From the NCBI GenBank assembly GCA_004000515.1, contig CP034537.1:1364001-1428000 (forward strand): DNA of 64,000 nt. Direction: 5' to 3'. The notes under the pieces are model-generated. The model did no database searches, was not told where the DNA came from, and saw only the letters and a program-made list of their open reading frames with translations. Source of the stretch: Pseudomonas poae. Its GTDB lineage: Bacteria > Pseudomonadota > Gammaproteobacteria > Pseudomonadales > Pseudomonadaceae. How positions within the stretch are numbered: position 1 is the first letter of the stretch; every line of letters starts with the position of its first letter. The translations under genes were made by a program, and so were the position numbers. Below are positions 1-9,432 of the stretch, in pieces.

Positions 1-1251
1 GGCGTCGTCGTACATGCCTTCCCAACGTGCGATAACCAACACGGCCAGCGCATTGCCGATCACGTTCAGGGCGGTACGCGCCATGTCCATGACACGGTCG
101 ACACCGGCGATGAACGCCAGGCCTTCCAGCGGAATGCCCACGCTGCCCAGGGTGGCCAACAGCACCACGAAGGACACACCCGGCACACCGGCGATGCCTT
201 TGGAGGTGACCATCAGGGTCAGCACCAGCATCAGTTGCTGGCCAATCGACAGGTCGATGCCATACAACTGCGCGATGAAGATCGCGGCGATGCTCTGGTA
301 CAGGGTCGAGCCGTCGAGGTTGAACGAGTAGCCAGTTGGCACCACGAAGCTGCAGATCGCCTTCGGCGCGCCGTAGGCTTCCATCTTCTCGATCACGCGC
401 GGCAGCACGGTCTCGGAGCTGGCGGTGGAGTAAGCCAGTACCAGCTCATCCTTGAAGATGCGCATCAGCTTGATCACCGAGAAGCCGAACAGGCGCGCGA
501 TCAGGCCCAGAACCACAAAGGCGAAGAACAGGATGGCGACGTAAACCAGAATCACCAGCTTGGCCAGTGGCAACAAGGAGGCGAAACCGAAGTTGGCCAC
601 GGTCACCGCGATCAGTGCGAAAACGCCGATCGGGGCGTACTTCATGATCATGTGGGTGACTTTGAACATGCTCTCGGACACGCCCTGGAACATGTTCACC
701 AGCGGCTCGCGCAGCTCAGGCTTGAGGCTCGACAGACCCAGGCCGAACAGCACCGAGAAGAAGATGATCGGCAGCATTTCGCCCCGGGCAACGGCGGCGA
801 AGATATTCGATGGGATCAGGTTGAGGATGGTCTGGATGAACGCATGCTCATGCTGCACTTCCGCCGCAGTAGCGGTGTACTTGGAAATATCGACGGTACC
901 CAAGGTACTCATGTCGATGCCAGCGCCTGGGTGGAACAGATTGGCCAACAACAAACCAACCACGATGGCGATGGTGGTGACCACTTCGAAGTAAAGGATG
1001 GTTTTGACGCCGATACGCCCGAGCTTCTTCGCGTCACCGACACCGGCAATGCCGACGATCAGCGAGGAGATCACAATCGGGATCACGATCATCTTGATCA
1101 GGCGGATAAAGATATCGCCCGCTGGCTGCAACACATTGCTGATCCACCAGGCCTTTTCAGCACTGAAATGGTTGAGCACTGCACCGATTGCGATCCCGAG
1201 CACCAAACCGATGAGGATCTGCCAGGCGAGGCTTAGCTTTGCCTTCTTCAT
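1..1251 (-). CDS. gltP: Proton/glutamate-aspartate symporter, 3' end outside window
   Basis: This is a dicarboxylate/amino acid:cation symporter (DAACS family), an inner-membrane importer of glutamate/aspartate driven by protons. About 417 codons are visible and the stop lies beyond position 1. The start ATG is at 1251 (MKKAKLSLAWQI). Diagnostic motifs are the serine-rich re-entrant loop ASSETVLP and the transport-core segments NLDGSTLYQS and AAIFIAQ, followed by the helix VTSKGIAGVPG. The ETVLP form and the neighbourhood (PAO1 gltP lies beside algB/kinB) favour GltP over the C4-dicarboxylate carrier DctA, but substrate choice is inferred. The frame is intact as far as visible. Confidence 0.88.
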   Translation of the reverse strand, partial: MKKAKLSLAWQILIGLVLGIAIGAVLNHFSAEKAWWISNVLQPAGDIFIRLIKMIVIPIVISSLIVGIAGVGDAKKLGRIGVKTILYFEVVTTIAIVVGLLLANLFHPGAGIDMSTLGTVDISKYTATAAEVQHEHAFIQTILNLIPSNIFAAVARGEMLPIIFFSVLFGLGLSSLKPELREPLVNMFQGVSESMFKVTHMIMKYAPIGVFALIAVTVANFGFASLLPLAKLVILVYVAILFFAFVVLGLIARLFGFSVIKLMRIFKDELVLAYSTASSETVLPRVIEKMEAYGAPKAICSFVVPTGYSFNLDGSTLYQSIAAIFIAQLYGIDLSIGQQLMLVLTLMVTSKGIAGVPGVSFVVLLATLGSVGIPLEGLAFIAGVDRVMDMARTALNVIGNALAVLVIARWEGMYDDA

Positions 1252-1335
1252 GTCATTACCCTTACTTCAAGTGGACGTATGGCAAATGCGCCAGCTGCAA
1301 CGCTCGAGAGCGAAAAAGTGTGTGCATCTGCCTCC

Positions 1336-1422
1336 ATGGAAGGTCACCGCAGCGTGGCCGAAATGGCTTACTGGCAGGCGAAAAAAGGCGCAACTATTCC
1401 GATGCAAGAGGACGACGTCTAA
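1336..1422 (+). CDS. Candidate 28-residue small ORF upstream of gltP
   Basis: A short plus-strand frame (begins MEGHRSVAEMAYWQ, ends MQEDDV) lies 15 bp before a strong plus-strand terminator and diverges from gltP. No convincing Shine-Dalgarno precedes ATG 1336; an internal ATG at 1360 would give a 20-residue product. I do not recognise it. The terminator shows that some transcript ends here, so either this ORF or a small RNA is plausible. Low confidence that it is translated. Confidence 0.2.
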   Translation: MEGHRSVAEMAYWQAKKGATIPMQEDDV

Positions 1423-1436
1423 TGCCGTAAACGCCT

Positions 1437-1466
1437 ACCCTATGCCGAATCGGCATGGGTTTTTTT
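1437..1466 (+). terminator. Rho-independent terminator with no known upstream gene
   Basis: ACCC plus ATGCC (one T bulged between them) pairs with GGCAT plus GGGT around a 5-nt loop, and seven T follow at 1460-1466. It reads on the plus strand, away from gltP, so it must end a transcript that starts between about 1250 and 1430. Confidence 0.75.
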
Positions 1467-1472
1467 CATAAT

Positions 1473-1492
1473 AACTGTCCGAACGGTCAGTT
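1473..1492. promoter_or_regulatory. Imperfect 20 bp palindrome, possible operator
   Basis: AACTGTCCGAACGGTCAGTT matches its own reverse complement at 16 of 20 positions. The CCG/CGG half-sites resemble operators of TetR-type regulators in general form. No regulator gene of that type is adjacent, so its role is unknown. Confidence 0.25.
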
Positions 1493-1977
1493 CAAATGCG
1501 ACATATTGTCCGGCAAACATGCCGTGAACCTGCCAAACCCGGCTCGCTCAGAGAATCAGGACGTCTTGAAGAGGCTGGCAGAAATGCCTGAGATAACAGC
1601 GACTTTGTGTCGGAAATGTCCTATAGCCAAGGCAAAATTTTATCGATAGATGGTCACCCCGACACACCAAGAAATGGTTGGAGATGAGCAAAAGTGAAAT
1701 TTGCGGCTATAGGCGGTATGAAGCGCGGGAGATGAGAGTGTTAAGCCCGTCGCAAGTTCAGCAAGCCGTGAGCTTGTGAACCTGCGTCGCAGCTTTTCGC
1801 CTGACCCGGCCCTTGCGCAGGCACTCCCTGTGCCCGTAGGTCACGCCGATCCCAATTGATCAGAGCAACCCGGCCCTTGGTCATGCACCCCTCTTGGCGA
1901 GCGGTGCAAACAGAAAGAAGCGAGGGCTTCTTTCTATGGACGATGGGTTCGCAGACGCGAGCCGCGTCGCACGAACC
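1493..1977. other. Gene-free stretch with inverted repeats
   Basis: No convincing coding region is seen. The stretch holds a long imperfect hairpin (1748-1789, about 18 bp arms, apex CGTGA), a perfect 10 bp hairpin (1912-1935) and, next to the lysozyme-inhibitor stop, another imperfect hairpin (about 1946-1977, arms GGTTCG/CGAACC extended by GACGCG-like bases). These could be processed RNA structures or degenerate REP-like elements. Confidence 0.4.
1912..1935 (-). terminator. Weak terminator-like hairpin after ivy
   Basis: A perfect 10 bp stem (AGAAAGAAGC / GCTTCTTTCT) with a GAGG loop lies 43 bp past the stop of the minus-strand lysozyme inhibitor gene. The following minus-strand sequence has only a short T run, so termination would be modest. 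Confidence 0.35.
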
Positions 1978-2445
1978 TTAGTACCAATTCGGATCTTTCT
2001 TCAGCTGCTCCATCAGCAGCTTCTGCATGCCTTCGTCGGGCTTACCGATAAACCGGTAGTCGGCGTGCCGCGTCGGGGACTTGTCTGCCGGCAGACCGGC
2101 CGGCACTTGCACCAACATGGCGTAGGCATCTTTCTTGTCGTAGCTGAACGCAACGATCAGGCGCTTGTTCAGGCACGTATCTGCGGTCTCGCAGAGCGGC
2201 CCAACCAAATACTTGTCGCCGTCTTCTTCTACAGCATTCATCTGTTCGGCGGTGCCAGACAGGTTCATCACCCATTCCGGCAAGCGCTCTTCTTTCTTCA
2301 CCACGCTTTGCCAGGCTTCGCGGTATTGCGGGTCCGCGCTGAGCAATTCGTTGGCCCGAGATTGGCCGTCGTTGGCGGCTATCACCAAGCCGCTGCCGCC
2401 TAGAAGCAGGGCGGCAGCTATGGTTTTAAACGACAGGGAGGTCAT
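1978..2445 (-). CDS. ivy: Ivy-type inhibitor of vertebrate C-type lysozyme
   Basis: A 155-residue periplasmic protein with a cleavable signal peptide (hydrophobic AAALLLGGSGLVIA, then mature NDGQS). The Ivy family binds C-type lysozyme, plugging its active site with a loop between two cysteines. Here the paired cysteines appear as CETADTC near residue 95. Other family-like features are WVMNLSGTAEQM and the C-terminal KKDPNWY. The start ATG 2445 is chosen over longer readings because the upstream frame belongs to another gene. It lies 2 bp after a DUF1328 membrane protein, probably in one transcript. The family call is good; inhibition itself is inferred. Confidence 0.8.
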   Translation of the reverse strand: MTSLSFKTIAAALLLGGSGLVIAANDGQSRANELLSADPQYREAWQSVVKKEERLPEWVMNLSGTAEQMNAVEEDGDKYLVGPLCETADTCLNKRLIVAFSYDKKDAYAMLVQVPAGLPADKSPTRHADYRFIGKPDEGMQKLLMEQLKKDPNWY

Positions 2446-2447
2446 GT

Positions 2448-2612
2448 TCAGCCTCGGCCGCGACGGCCAAAGAAGAACGAAGCGATGAACATCACCAGGA
2501 AGACGACAAAGAGAATCTTGGCGATACCCGTGGCGGTGCCCGCGATACCACCGAAGCCCAGGACTGCAGCCACAATGGCGATGATCAGAAATGTGATTGC
2601 CCAACTCAACAT
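2448..2612 (-). CDS. DUF1328 small membrane protein (YtjA-like)
   Basis: A 54-residue protein, start ATG 2612 ([20 protein letters not shown]), made almost entirely of two membrane segments joined by a glycine-rich turn (GGIAGTATG) and ending in a basic tail FGRRGRG. This is the standard architecture and length of DUF1328 (E. coli YtjA). The molecular role is unknown. It precedes ivy by 2 bp, and a spaced purine-rich stretch (AAGGAGAATC) lies just upstream of the start. Confidence 0.8.
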   Translation of the reverse strand: MLSWAITFLIIAIVAAVLGFGGIAGTATGIAKILFVVFLVMFIASFFFGRRGRG

Positions 2613-2696
2613 GGTGATTCTCCTTACGCTTTTATAGGGGTAACAGCGGTAGTGCCTTTCGGGCGCCCAACATGAGCGACCTTTTGTTGCTCTTGC

Positions 2697-2981
2697 CTAG
2701 AACACCCAACGTTCTTGGGCTGGCAGCTCGCCCAGAGTGGAATCCTGGTCAGCTACTCTCAATTGCGGGGCCGCAGCATTGGCAGAAACACTGCCAATGG
2801 AGCTGAAATGGGTCTGGGTCATCATCGGACGTTGGAACTGCGGGGCTTGCTGCTGACTCTGCTGCCAATGCTGCATCTGCTGGCCGGCAATCAACGTGAC
2901 CATCAAGGCCAGGCTGGCAAACAGACCCTGCTGCAAGCGCGGCGGCGATACACGCAGTTGGCTGAGGCTTTGGCGAGTCAT
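2697..2981 (-). CDS. Hypothetical 94-residue membrane-anchored protein
   Basis: Start ATG 2981 (MTRQSLSQL) is preferred to the ATG 18 bp upstream because GGGAG sits 8 nt before it. There is one hydrophobic segment (GLFASLALMVTLIAG, residues about 20-35), then a glutamine-rich stretch (QQMQHWQQSQQQ) and a polar C-terminal domain ending ERWVF. It is probably an inner-membrane-anchored periplasmic protein. I do not recognise a family. It lies upstream of the DUF1328/ivy pair with 84 bp between. Confidence 0.6.
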   Translation of the reverse strand: MTRQSLSQLRVSPPRLQQGLFASLALMVTLIAGQQMQHWQQSQQQAPQFQRPMMTQTHFSSIGSVSANAAAPQLRVADQDSTLGELPAQERWVF

Positions 2982-3356
2982 GCTGTTGTTCTCCCGCATT
3001 CTGATTATTCGTTGGGAGAGATATTGCAGAGCGCATGCCAGCTTTTTTGCAAAAAAAACCTAATAAAATCAATAGGTTATATATTTTAGATCGGCAGATC
3101 GCCCAGCATCCTGCACGATGCCCCCTTGGTGGCCGTGCGAAATGCACGATCGCCAGCGGTCGGATCGAAGGATCGAAAATGTTGAGTGCGTTGCCGAAGT
3201 GGCAAGACGGCATGAAAACGCCATCAGGCAGGGCTTTGTGGGAAGACATGCAGATACCTGCACGACGCTGCCTTTTATCGATCAGAATAAACCATGCAAC
3301 TTGCCCGATTATTCCGGGACTAAACACCATCATTCATATTAAGGAGCGTGGGACAG
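2982..3356. other. 375 bp intergenic region upstream of algB
   Basis: A divergent promoter region between the 94-residue gene (minus) and algB (plus). It contains an AT-rich patch at 3049-3092 (A8 run, then TAATAAAATCAATAGG) likely to hold a promoter. AAGGAG at 3341-3346 is the algB ribosome binding site. I see no convincing sigma-54 or sigma-22 motif. Confidence 0.4.
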
Positions 3357-4703
3357 ATGGAATCAGCCAAGGAACTTCAAGGCCGCATTCTTTTAGTGGA
3401 TGACGAATCCGCGATCCTTCGCACCTTCCGCTATTGCCTGGAAGATGAAGGCTACACCGTAGCCACCGCTAACAGCGCGGCCCAGGCCGATGCGCTGATG
3501 CAACGCCAGGTGTTCGACCTGTGCTTCCTGGACCTGCGCCTGGGTGAAGACAATGGCCTGGATGTGCTGGCACAAATGCGCATCCAGGCGCCGTGGATGC
3601 GCGTGGTGATTGTCACCGCCCACTCGGCTGTCGACACCGCCGTGGATGCGATCCAGGCTGGCGCCGCTGACTACCTGGTAAAACCTTGCAGCCCGGACCA
3701 ATTGCGCCTGGCCACCGCCAAGCAGTTGGAGGTACGCCAGCTATCCGCACGGCTTGAAGCACTGGAAGGCGAAGTACGCCAGCCCAAGGACGGCCTCGAC
3801 TCCCACAGCCCCGCGATGATGGTGGTGCTGGAAACCGCGCGCCAGGTCGCAGGCACGGATGCCAACATTCTGATCCTGGGCGAGTCCGGTACGGGTAAGG
3901 GCGAGCTGGCCCGTGCCATTCACGGTTGGAGCAAGCGCTCGAAAAAGTCCTGCGTCACCATCAACTGCCCGTCGCTGACGGCAGAGCTGATGGAAAGCGA
4001 GTTGTTCGGCCATAGCCGTGGCGCCTTTACCGGCGCTAGCGAAAGCACCCTTGGCCGGGTCAACCAAGCGGATGGCGGCACGCTGTTTCTCGACGAGATC
4101 GGCGACTTTCCGCTCACCTTGCAACCCAAGTTGCTGCGGTTTATTCAGGACAAGGAATATGAGCGCGTGGGCGACCCGGTCACCCGTCGTGCCGACGTGC
4201 GTATCCTCGCAGCCACCAACCTGAACCTGGAAGATATGGTGCGCGAGGGTCGCTTCCGAGAAGACCTGCTGTACCGTCTCAACGTGATCACCCTGCACCT
4301 GCCTCCGTTGCGCGAGCGCAGCGAAGACATCCTGACCCTGGCCGATCGCTTCCTGGCGCGTTTCGTCAAAGAATACGCACGACCCGCACGTGGTTTCAGC
4401 GATGAAGCGCGCGAAGCGCTGCTCAACTATCGCTGGCCCGGTAATATCCGTGAATTGCGCAACGTGGTGGAGCGGGCGAGCATTATCTGCCCCCAGGAAA
4501 AGGTCGAAATCACTCACCTCGGCATGGCCGAGCAGCCGACCAATAATGCCCCGCGTATCGGCGCAGCGCTGAGCCTGGATGAGCTGGAAAAAGCGCATAT
4601 CGGCGCCGTGCTGGCCACCAGCGACACCTTGGACCAGGCCGCCCGTACCCTCGGTATCGACGCATCGACCCTGTACCGCAAACGCAAACAGTACAACCTG
4701 TGA
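3357..4703 (+). CDS. algB: NtrC-family response regulator AlgB
   Basis: A 448-residue response regulator paired with KinB; in P. aeruginosa it activates algD and alginate synthesis and controls virulence genes. Order of domains: receiver (LLVDDESAIL; phosphoacceptor Asp in FLDLRLG near residue 59; VKPCSP), AAA+ sigma-54 interaction domain (Walker A GESGTGKGELA, ESELFGHSRGAFTGA, Walker B LFLDEIGD), then a Fis-type helix-turn-helix (LDQAARTLGIDASTLYRKRK). The GAFTGA loop is present. ATG 3357 is 10 nt after AAGGAG; the GTG at 3348 is too close to it. It is followed after 10 bp by kinB. Confidence 0.93.
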   Translation: MESAKELQGRILLVDDESAILRTFRYCLEDEGYTVATANSAAQADALMQRQVFDLCFLDLRLGEDNGLDVLAQMRIQAPWMRVVIVTAHSAVDTAVDAIQAGAADYLVKPCSPDQLRLATAKQLEVRQLSARLEALEGEVRQPKDGLDSHSPAMMVVLETARQVAGTDANILILGESGTGKGELARAIHGWSKRSKKSCVTINCPSLTAELMESELFGHSRGAFTGASESTLGRVNQADGGTLFLDEIGDFPLTLQPKLLRFIQDKEYERVGDPVTRRADVRILAATNLNLEDMVREGRFREDLLYRLNVITLHLPPLRERSEDILTLADRFLARFVKEYARPARGFSDEAREALLNYRWPGNIRELRNVVERASIICPQEKVEITHLGMAEQPTNNAPRIGAALSLDELEKAHIGAVLATSDTLDQAARTLGIDASTLYRKRKQYNL

Positions 4704-4713
4704 GCTGTAGCCT

Positions 4714-6499
4714 ATGAAGCTTGCGATGAAACTGCGCACTCGGCTGTTCCTGAGTATCTCAGCGCTGATCACCGTCGCCCTGCTGGGTTTGATCCTGGGC
4801 CTGGTCAGCGTCATGCAAATGGCGAAGACCCAGGAGTCCTTGATCCGTAGCAACTTCGTCACCCTGGACCTGGGGCTCAAGTTGCGCCAGAGCCTGGGCG
4901 ACCAGTTGATGATGATGCTGGAAGAGAGCCCGGACCCGCAGGCCTTGCAGGCTTCGAAACAACGCTATTTCGAACTGCTGGACCAAGGCATAGCGCACGA
5001 GCAGAAGGACGGTGTTGGAACGGGGTTCAGCCGAGCCAAGGACGATTACCAAGACTTGCTCAAGGCGTTTGACGAATCCCAGCAAGCGACACCGCCTCCC
5101 GGCAGCAAGGAGCAGCTCACCGAAGCCTTCAATGAACTGCGCAACGGCCTGATCAACGAGCACAAGCTGGCCCTGCAGAACATCAGCAACAGCGAACACA
5201 AGTCCCGCGAGCGGGCCCTGCTCATCGCCGGTTTGCTCGGCTTGGTGGGGCTGGCGGTGCTGATCATCGGGTTTGTGACGGCCCATGGCATCGCCCGACG
5301 TTTTGGCGGGCCGATCGAAGCACTGGCCAAAGCGGCGGACAAGATCGGGCAGGGCGATTTCGAAGTGACACTGCCGATTTCTTCAGCCGCGGAAATGAAC
5401 CAACTGACCCGTCGCTTCGGCATCATGGCCGAGGCACTGCGCCAGCATCAGGCAACCAATGTTGATGAGCTGCTGGCCGGTCAGCAGCGCTTGCAAGCCG
5501 TGCTCGACAGCATCGATGACGGCCTGCTGATGATTGACCGCCAAGGCCGCCTGGAGCACCTCAACCCAGTAGCACAACGCCAACTGGGCTGGGACGGAGA
5601 ACGTCTAGGCCAGGGACTTGGCGAAGCACTGGCACGCCCGGAGCTGGATGAACAGCTGCAACTGGTCCTACGGGGCGGCAACCTGGAACGTGCGCCCGAC
5701 GACCTAGAAGTGGAAGTCGAAGGCGAACTGCGTCTGCTGACTTACAGCCTGACGCCTGTCAGCCATACCCAGGGCACATTCTCGGCGCCGTGATGGTGTT
5801 GCATGACGTCACCGAGCAGCGCGCCTTTGAACGGGTACGCAGCGAATTCGTGTTACGCGCTTCCCATGAATTGCGCACGCCGGTGACCGGCATGCACATG
5901 GCGTTCGGCCTGTTCCGTGAACGCGCGAAGTTTCCGGCGGAGTCTCGCGAAGCGGACCTGCTGGACACGGTCAATGAAGAAATGCAGCGCCTGATGCAGT
6001 TGATCAATGACCTGCTCAATTTCTCGCGCTACCAGAACGGCCTGCAGAAACTCACCCTGGGGCCCTGTGATGTCACTGACTTGCTCGAACATGCCCGCGC
6101 ACGCTTTGCAGAACCGGCCAACGCGCAAAACATAGAGCTGCTAGTGGAGGCCCAACCCGATCTGCCCCGGTTGTATGCCGATCAGGTGCAGTTGGAGCGA
6201 GTACTCGACAACCTGTTGGGCAACGCCCTGCGCCACACCGCCGACGGCGGACAGATTCGCCTGCAGGCGCGTCGCCATGGTGAGCGGGTGATTATCAGCG
6301 TCGAGGACAACGGCGAAGGCATCGCCTACGGGCAACAGGGGCGCATCTTCGAACCCTTCGTGCAGGTAGGTCGCAGAAGGGTGGCGCCGGCCTCGGGCTG
6401 GCGCTGTGCAAAGAGATCGTGCAATTGCACGGTGGCCGCATGGGCGTGTATTCACGGCCGGGGCAGGGCACTCAATTCTATATGGCGCTACCGCTTTAA
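4714..6499 (+). CDS. kinB: Sensor kinase KinB (frame broken twice)
   Basis: Histidine kinase and phosphatase partner of AlgB, located in the inner membrane. Features in order: membrane segment near residues 12-35, periplasmic domain, second membrane segment near 170-190, HAMP, PAS-like region ([16 protein letters not shown]), dimerisation/phosphoacceptor box [12 protein letters not shown] box [18 protein letters not shown], and GGAGLGLAL. As given, the frame is lost near 5772-5780 (one base missing; expected ...[13 protein letters not shown]) and again near 6374-6384 (one base missing). Restoring both gives 595 residues, the length of P. aeruginosa KinB. The stop overlaps the convergent ampDh2 stop by 4 bp. 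Confidence 0.85.
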
Positions 6500-7271
6500 C
6501 TGCGATTCAACGCGCGCAGGATCGCGGCACTCTCCGCATCTGGCGTGCCATCGAACAGCGAAGGCCGGAAGTGCATCTGGAATGCCGCAATCACATGGCG
6601 CGTGGCGACATCCAATTCACCGGTCTGCGGCGTCTGGTAGCCCAGGCGCGCCAACTCTTCCTGGAACCAGGTGATGCTCGGCAACTCGCTGGCGTATTGC
6701 ACCTGGAACCGCGCAACGGCTTGCGCATCCGGCCAAACGCCTAGCCCTTCAGCCGCCAGACGCTTCCACGGGAACAACGGGCCCGGGTCTAGCTTGCGCA
6801 ACGGTGCGATGTCGCTGTGGCCGATGATGTTCTTGGGATCGATGCCATTGCGTTTGCTGATGTCCTTGAGCAACACCACCAGCGACTGCACCTGCGACTC
6901 CGAGTACGGGTACCACACGCGGCCGGTGGGCGTATCACGGTAGCCTGGGTTGACGATTTCGATGCCGATGGAGCTGGAGTTGAGCCAGGTGCGGCCCATC
7001 CACTCGCTTTCCCCCGCATGCCAGGCGCGCTGGCTTTCGTCGACCAGCTTGTAGATGGTGCCTGAGGCGTCGTCGCCGATCAGATAATGGCTGCTGACTT
7101 GGCCGTGGGTAAGCAGGGCCAGGGAGCGTTCGAGGTTGGTGGAGGTGTAGTGGACGATAACGAACTGCACGCGGTTGTCATGGTTCACCGAGGGGTGGCT
7201 GGTGTCCAGGCGAGGACCGCTGGCGCAGCCGGCGAGCAGAAGAAACAAAAAGGCGAAGCAAAGGATTTCAT
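6496..7271 (-). CDS. ampDh2: AmpDh2-like N-acetylmuramoyl-L-alanine amidase lipoprotein (frame broken at 5' end)
   Basis: An amidase_2 zinc hydrolase that cleaves between MurNAc and the stem peptide in the periplasm. Visible features are the catalytic-domain start [32 protein letters not shown] and [10 protein letters not shown] (zinc His residues in HY, WHAG and the later domain), then a C-terminal peptidoglycan-binding-like region. A lipobox LLAGC follows a hydrophobic stretch. The best start is ATG 7271 with one A missing just after it (ATGAAATCC for ATGAAAATCC, giving [10 protein letters not shown]); the uncorrected frame can instead start at 7305 with an odd N-terminus. Restored length is 258 residues. 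The neighbour kinB matches the PAO1 order. Confidence 0.8.
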
Positions 7272-7359
7272 GGCGGGCGACGTTACACTGAAGACGATAA
7301 TGCAACAGTGTAACGTACCGCCCGCGACCCGACGGTCAAATTACAAAATGGAACATCTT

Positions 7360-9432
7360 TTACGCCGCCTGCACCTGGTTGCGCCCCGCCGCCTTGGCTC
7401 GATACAACGCCGCATCCGCGCGTTTGAGCACCAAGTCACTGCGCTCTCCCGGCTGGAACTGCGCCACCCCCATGGACACCGTAATCGTCACCGGCTCGCC
7501 CTTGAAGTGAAACGGGCACGCTTCAATGGCTGCACGCAGCACGTTGCCAACCGCCACGGCATCGGCCAAGGAAGAATTGGGCATCAGCAACACAAACTCT
7601 TCACCGCCAAAGCGCGCGATAAAGTCCGTCGGGCGCAGGCGCTTGCGCAACACGTTGGCGATGATTTTCAGCACTTTGTCACCGGCCAGATGACCGTATC
7701 CGTCGTTGATACGCTTGAAGTGATCCAGGTCCAACATCGCCAATGACAGGTTGTTGCCGTGTTGGTGCCAGGCGTTGACCTCAAAGTCGAGGCGTTCGCT
7801 CCAGGCTGCACGGTTGGGCAGGCCGGTGAGCGGATCAATCAGGGCCTTTTGGCGCTGCACCTCCAGGTGCTCACGATAACCCTGCGCTTCCTGCTCCATA
7901 TTGGCGACCCGTTCAGCCAGCCCTGTCAGGCGCGCCGCAACTTCCTGTTCACGCTGGTCACGTTGTTGCTGATGCTCGTCCATGGTGCCGAGCAGGCCTT
8001 CAAGGTGGCTTTCCAAAACATGCTTGAGACTGTCCAGGTCGGCCGCCTCCTGGACGCTGCTTTGCAGGCCATCGACCTGTTCGCGAATCTGCGTGTCCAG
8101 TTCCCGAGCGGCGGAGCGGCTATCGGCGTGGCCGTCGCTGGCCACCTGCAAATGGCCTTGGAACGCTTCAAGGCGTTCGTTGAGCTGCTTGAGATAGGCT
8201 TCAAATTCATGCTGGCCGCTGTCGGTGATCGCCAACATCAACACCGCCAAGTCATCCAGGATCGGCAGCAGCTCGTACCAGTTCAAACCGTGGGCCAGGC
8301 GTTCGCGCATGGCTTCGGCCTGGGGTCGGTGACGCTCGGGCAGTGACAGCTCCTCCAGCAGCCCAAGGAGCGTGTCTTCGATATGTTTGGCCACGGAGCT
8401 GTAGGACGGCTCCGGCGAGTCCGGCAAAGAATATGGGCCATCAGCTTGCAGCTCGTCGGGATCGGTCTCCTCGGCCTCCAGCACGGGCGGCAGCGACAGG
8501 CTACCAATGAGCGTTTCGTCCGGCGTCTCGACCTGAGCCTGCGGCACCTCGACAAAGGCGGCGAGGGCGCTTTCCGGAGCCGGCTCGTCCACCTTAGGCT
8601 CGGCAGCGGCGGGCTCGATACGCGCGACAGGCGTTGCAGGCGACGCCGTTTGAACAGGCGCCTCGTAGACGAACGTGTCACTGGCCGCCTCGGCGACTTT
8701 TGCTGGCACCGGGATTTCAGGTTGTGGCGCACTCGGCACTGGCACTTGTGGTGCAAAAGCGCGCAAGGCTTGTGTCAATTCCTCGGACTGCTCGGGCTCC
8801 TGGGGCTCCTGGGGCTCCTGGGGCTCTGCGACTGGCTTGGCCACAGCGGGCAACGGTATCGGGTTGGCGGTCGGCTCGCTGGCCACCGCATCATCCGCAA
8901 CCTCCTTGGCTCCAAATAGACGCTGCAGTAGCCCCGGCCCAGGGCGCGGGGTTTCGCCGTCCGGCTCCAGGTTATCCAACGCCTGCCGTTGCAGGCTGCT
9001 GAGTTCACTGAGCAGCAGCGGGATCTCGCGGGCCTGGCTGACGCGTCCGTCCAACTGCTTGGCGAAGGTTTTCAGTGGACGCGCCACCTCACGGGGTAGC
9101 GGCAGTTTTTGCAACTGCGCCACCAGAGACGTGAGTGCGCTGCTGATCTGGTCAACCCGGGTTTCGCGACGCTGCTCCGAATCCAATACGGCCTTTTCCA
9201 GGCGTGGCAGCAGGGCGGCGAGGGCGGCATCCATATCGTCGGTACGGACGACGTCGCGCATTTCCTTCATGCATTGGTCAACCGCACGGTCAGTGCCTTC
9301 CGCCGCCAGGGTGCTGCGCACCAGCCCTCGACGCAGCAGGTCGAGGCGGGCAGCCTAACGGCGTTCGAGCTTTTCTTGTTGCTCGATACTTTTAAGGTAT
9401 TTCTCTTTCCAGCGCTGGGCGTCGTCGCTCAT
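7360..9432 (-). CDS. dgcH: GGDEF diguanylate cyclase (in-frame amber at codon 26)
   Basis: A predicted cyclic-di-GMP synthase of about 690 residues without obvious membrane segments. The N-terminal half is a helical region with a proline/glutamate-rich linker (EPQ repeats near residue 180-200). A coiled-coil-like region follows, and the C-terminal GGDEF domain (DPLTGLPNRAAW, then RFGGEEFVLLMPN) carries an intact GGEEF active site. ATG 9432 (MSDDAQRWKEKYL) overlaps the stop of the upstream nuclease gene. A TAG at 9355-9357 interrupts an otherwise conserved frame where relatives are expected to have Trp; GTG 9321 would be the next start. It corresponds to PAO1 PA5487 by position. Confidence 0.78.
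8794..8826. repeat. 9 bp tandem repeat encoding EPQ
   Basis: GGGCTCCTG is repeated three times plus a partial copy inside the diguanylate cyclase gene. On the coding strand it encodes consecutive Glu-Pro-Gln units in a disordered linker. Such in-frame units can expand or contract by slippage without breaking the frame. Confidence 0.85.

Noticed and set aside
1239..1430. A 63-codon cysteine-rich plus-strand frame overlapping the gltP start
   Set aside because: It overlaps gltP, has no ribosome binding site and an improbable composition; the downstream terminator alone does not support it.
3121..3200. Sigma-54 promoter upstream of algB
   Set aside because: TGGCC and TGCA elements occur but the GG-to-GC spacing is wrong by one.
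5790..6674. Histidine kinase with an unusual C-terminus downstream of kinB
   Set aside because: This is the second part of kinB; a further missing base makes the tail appear new.
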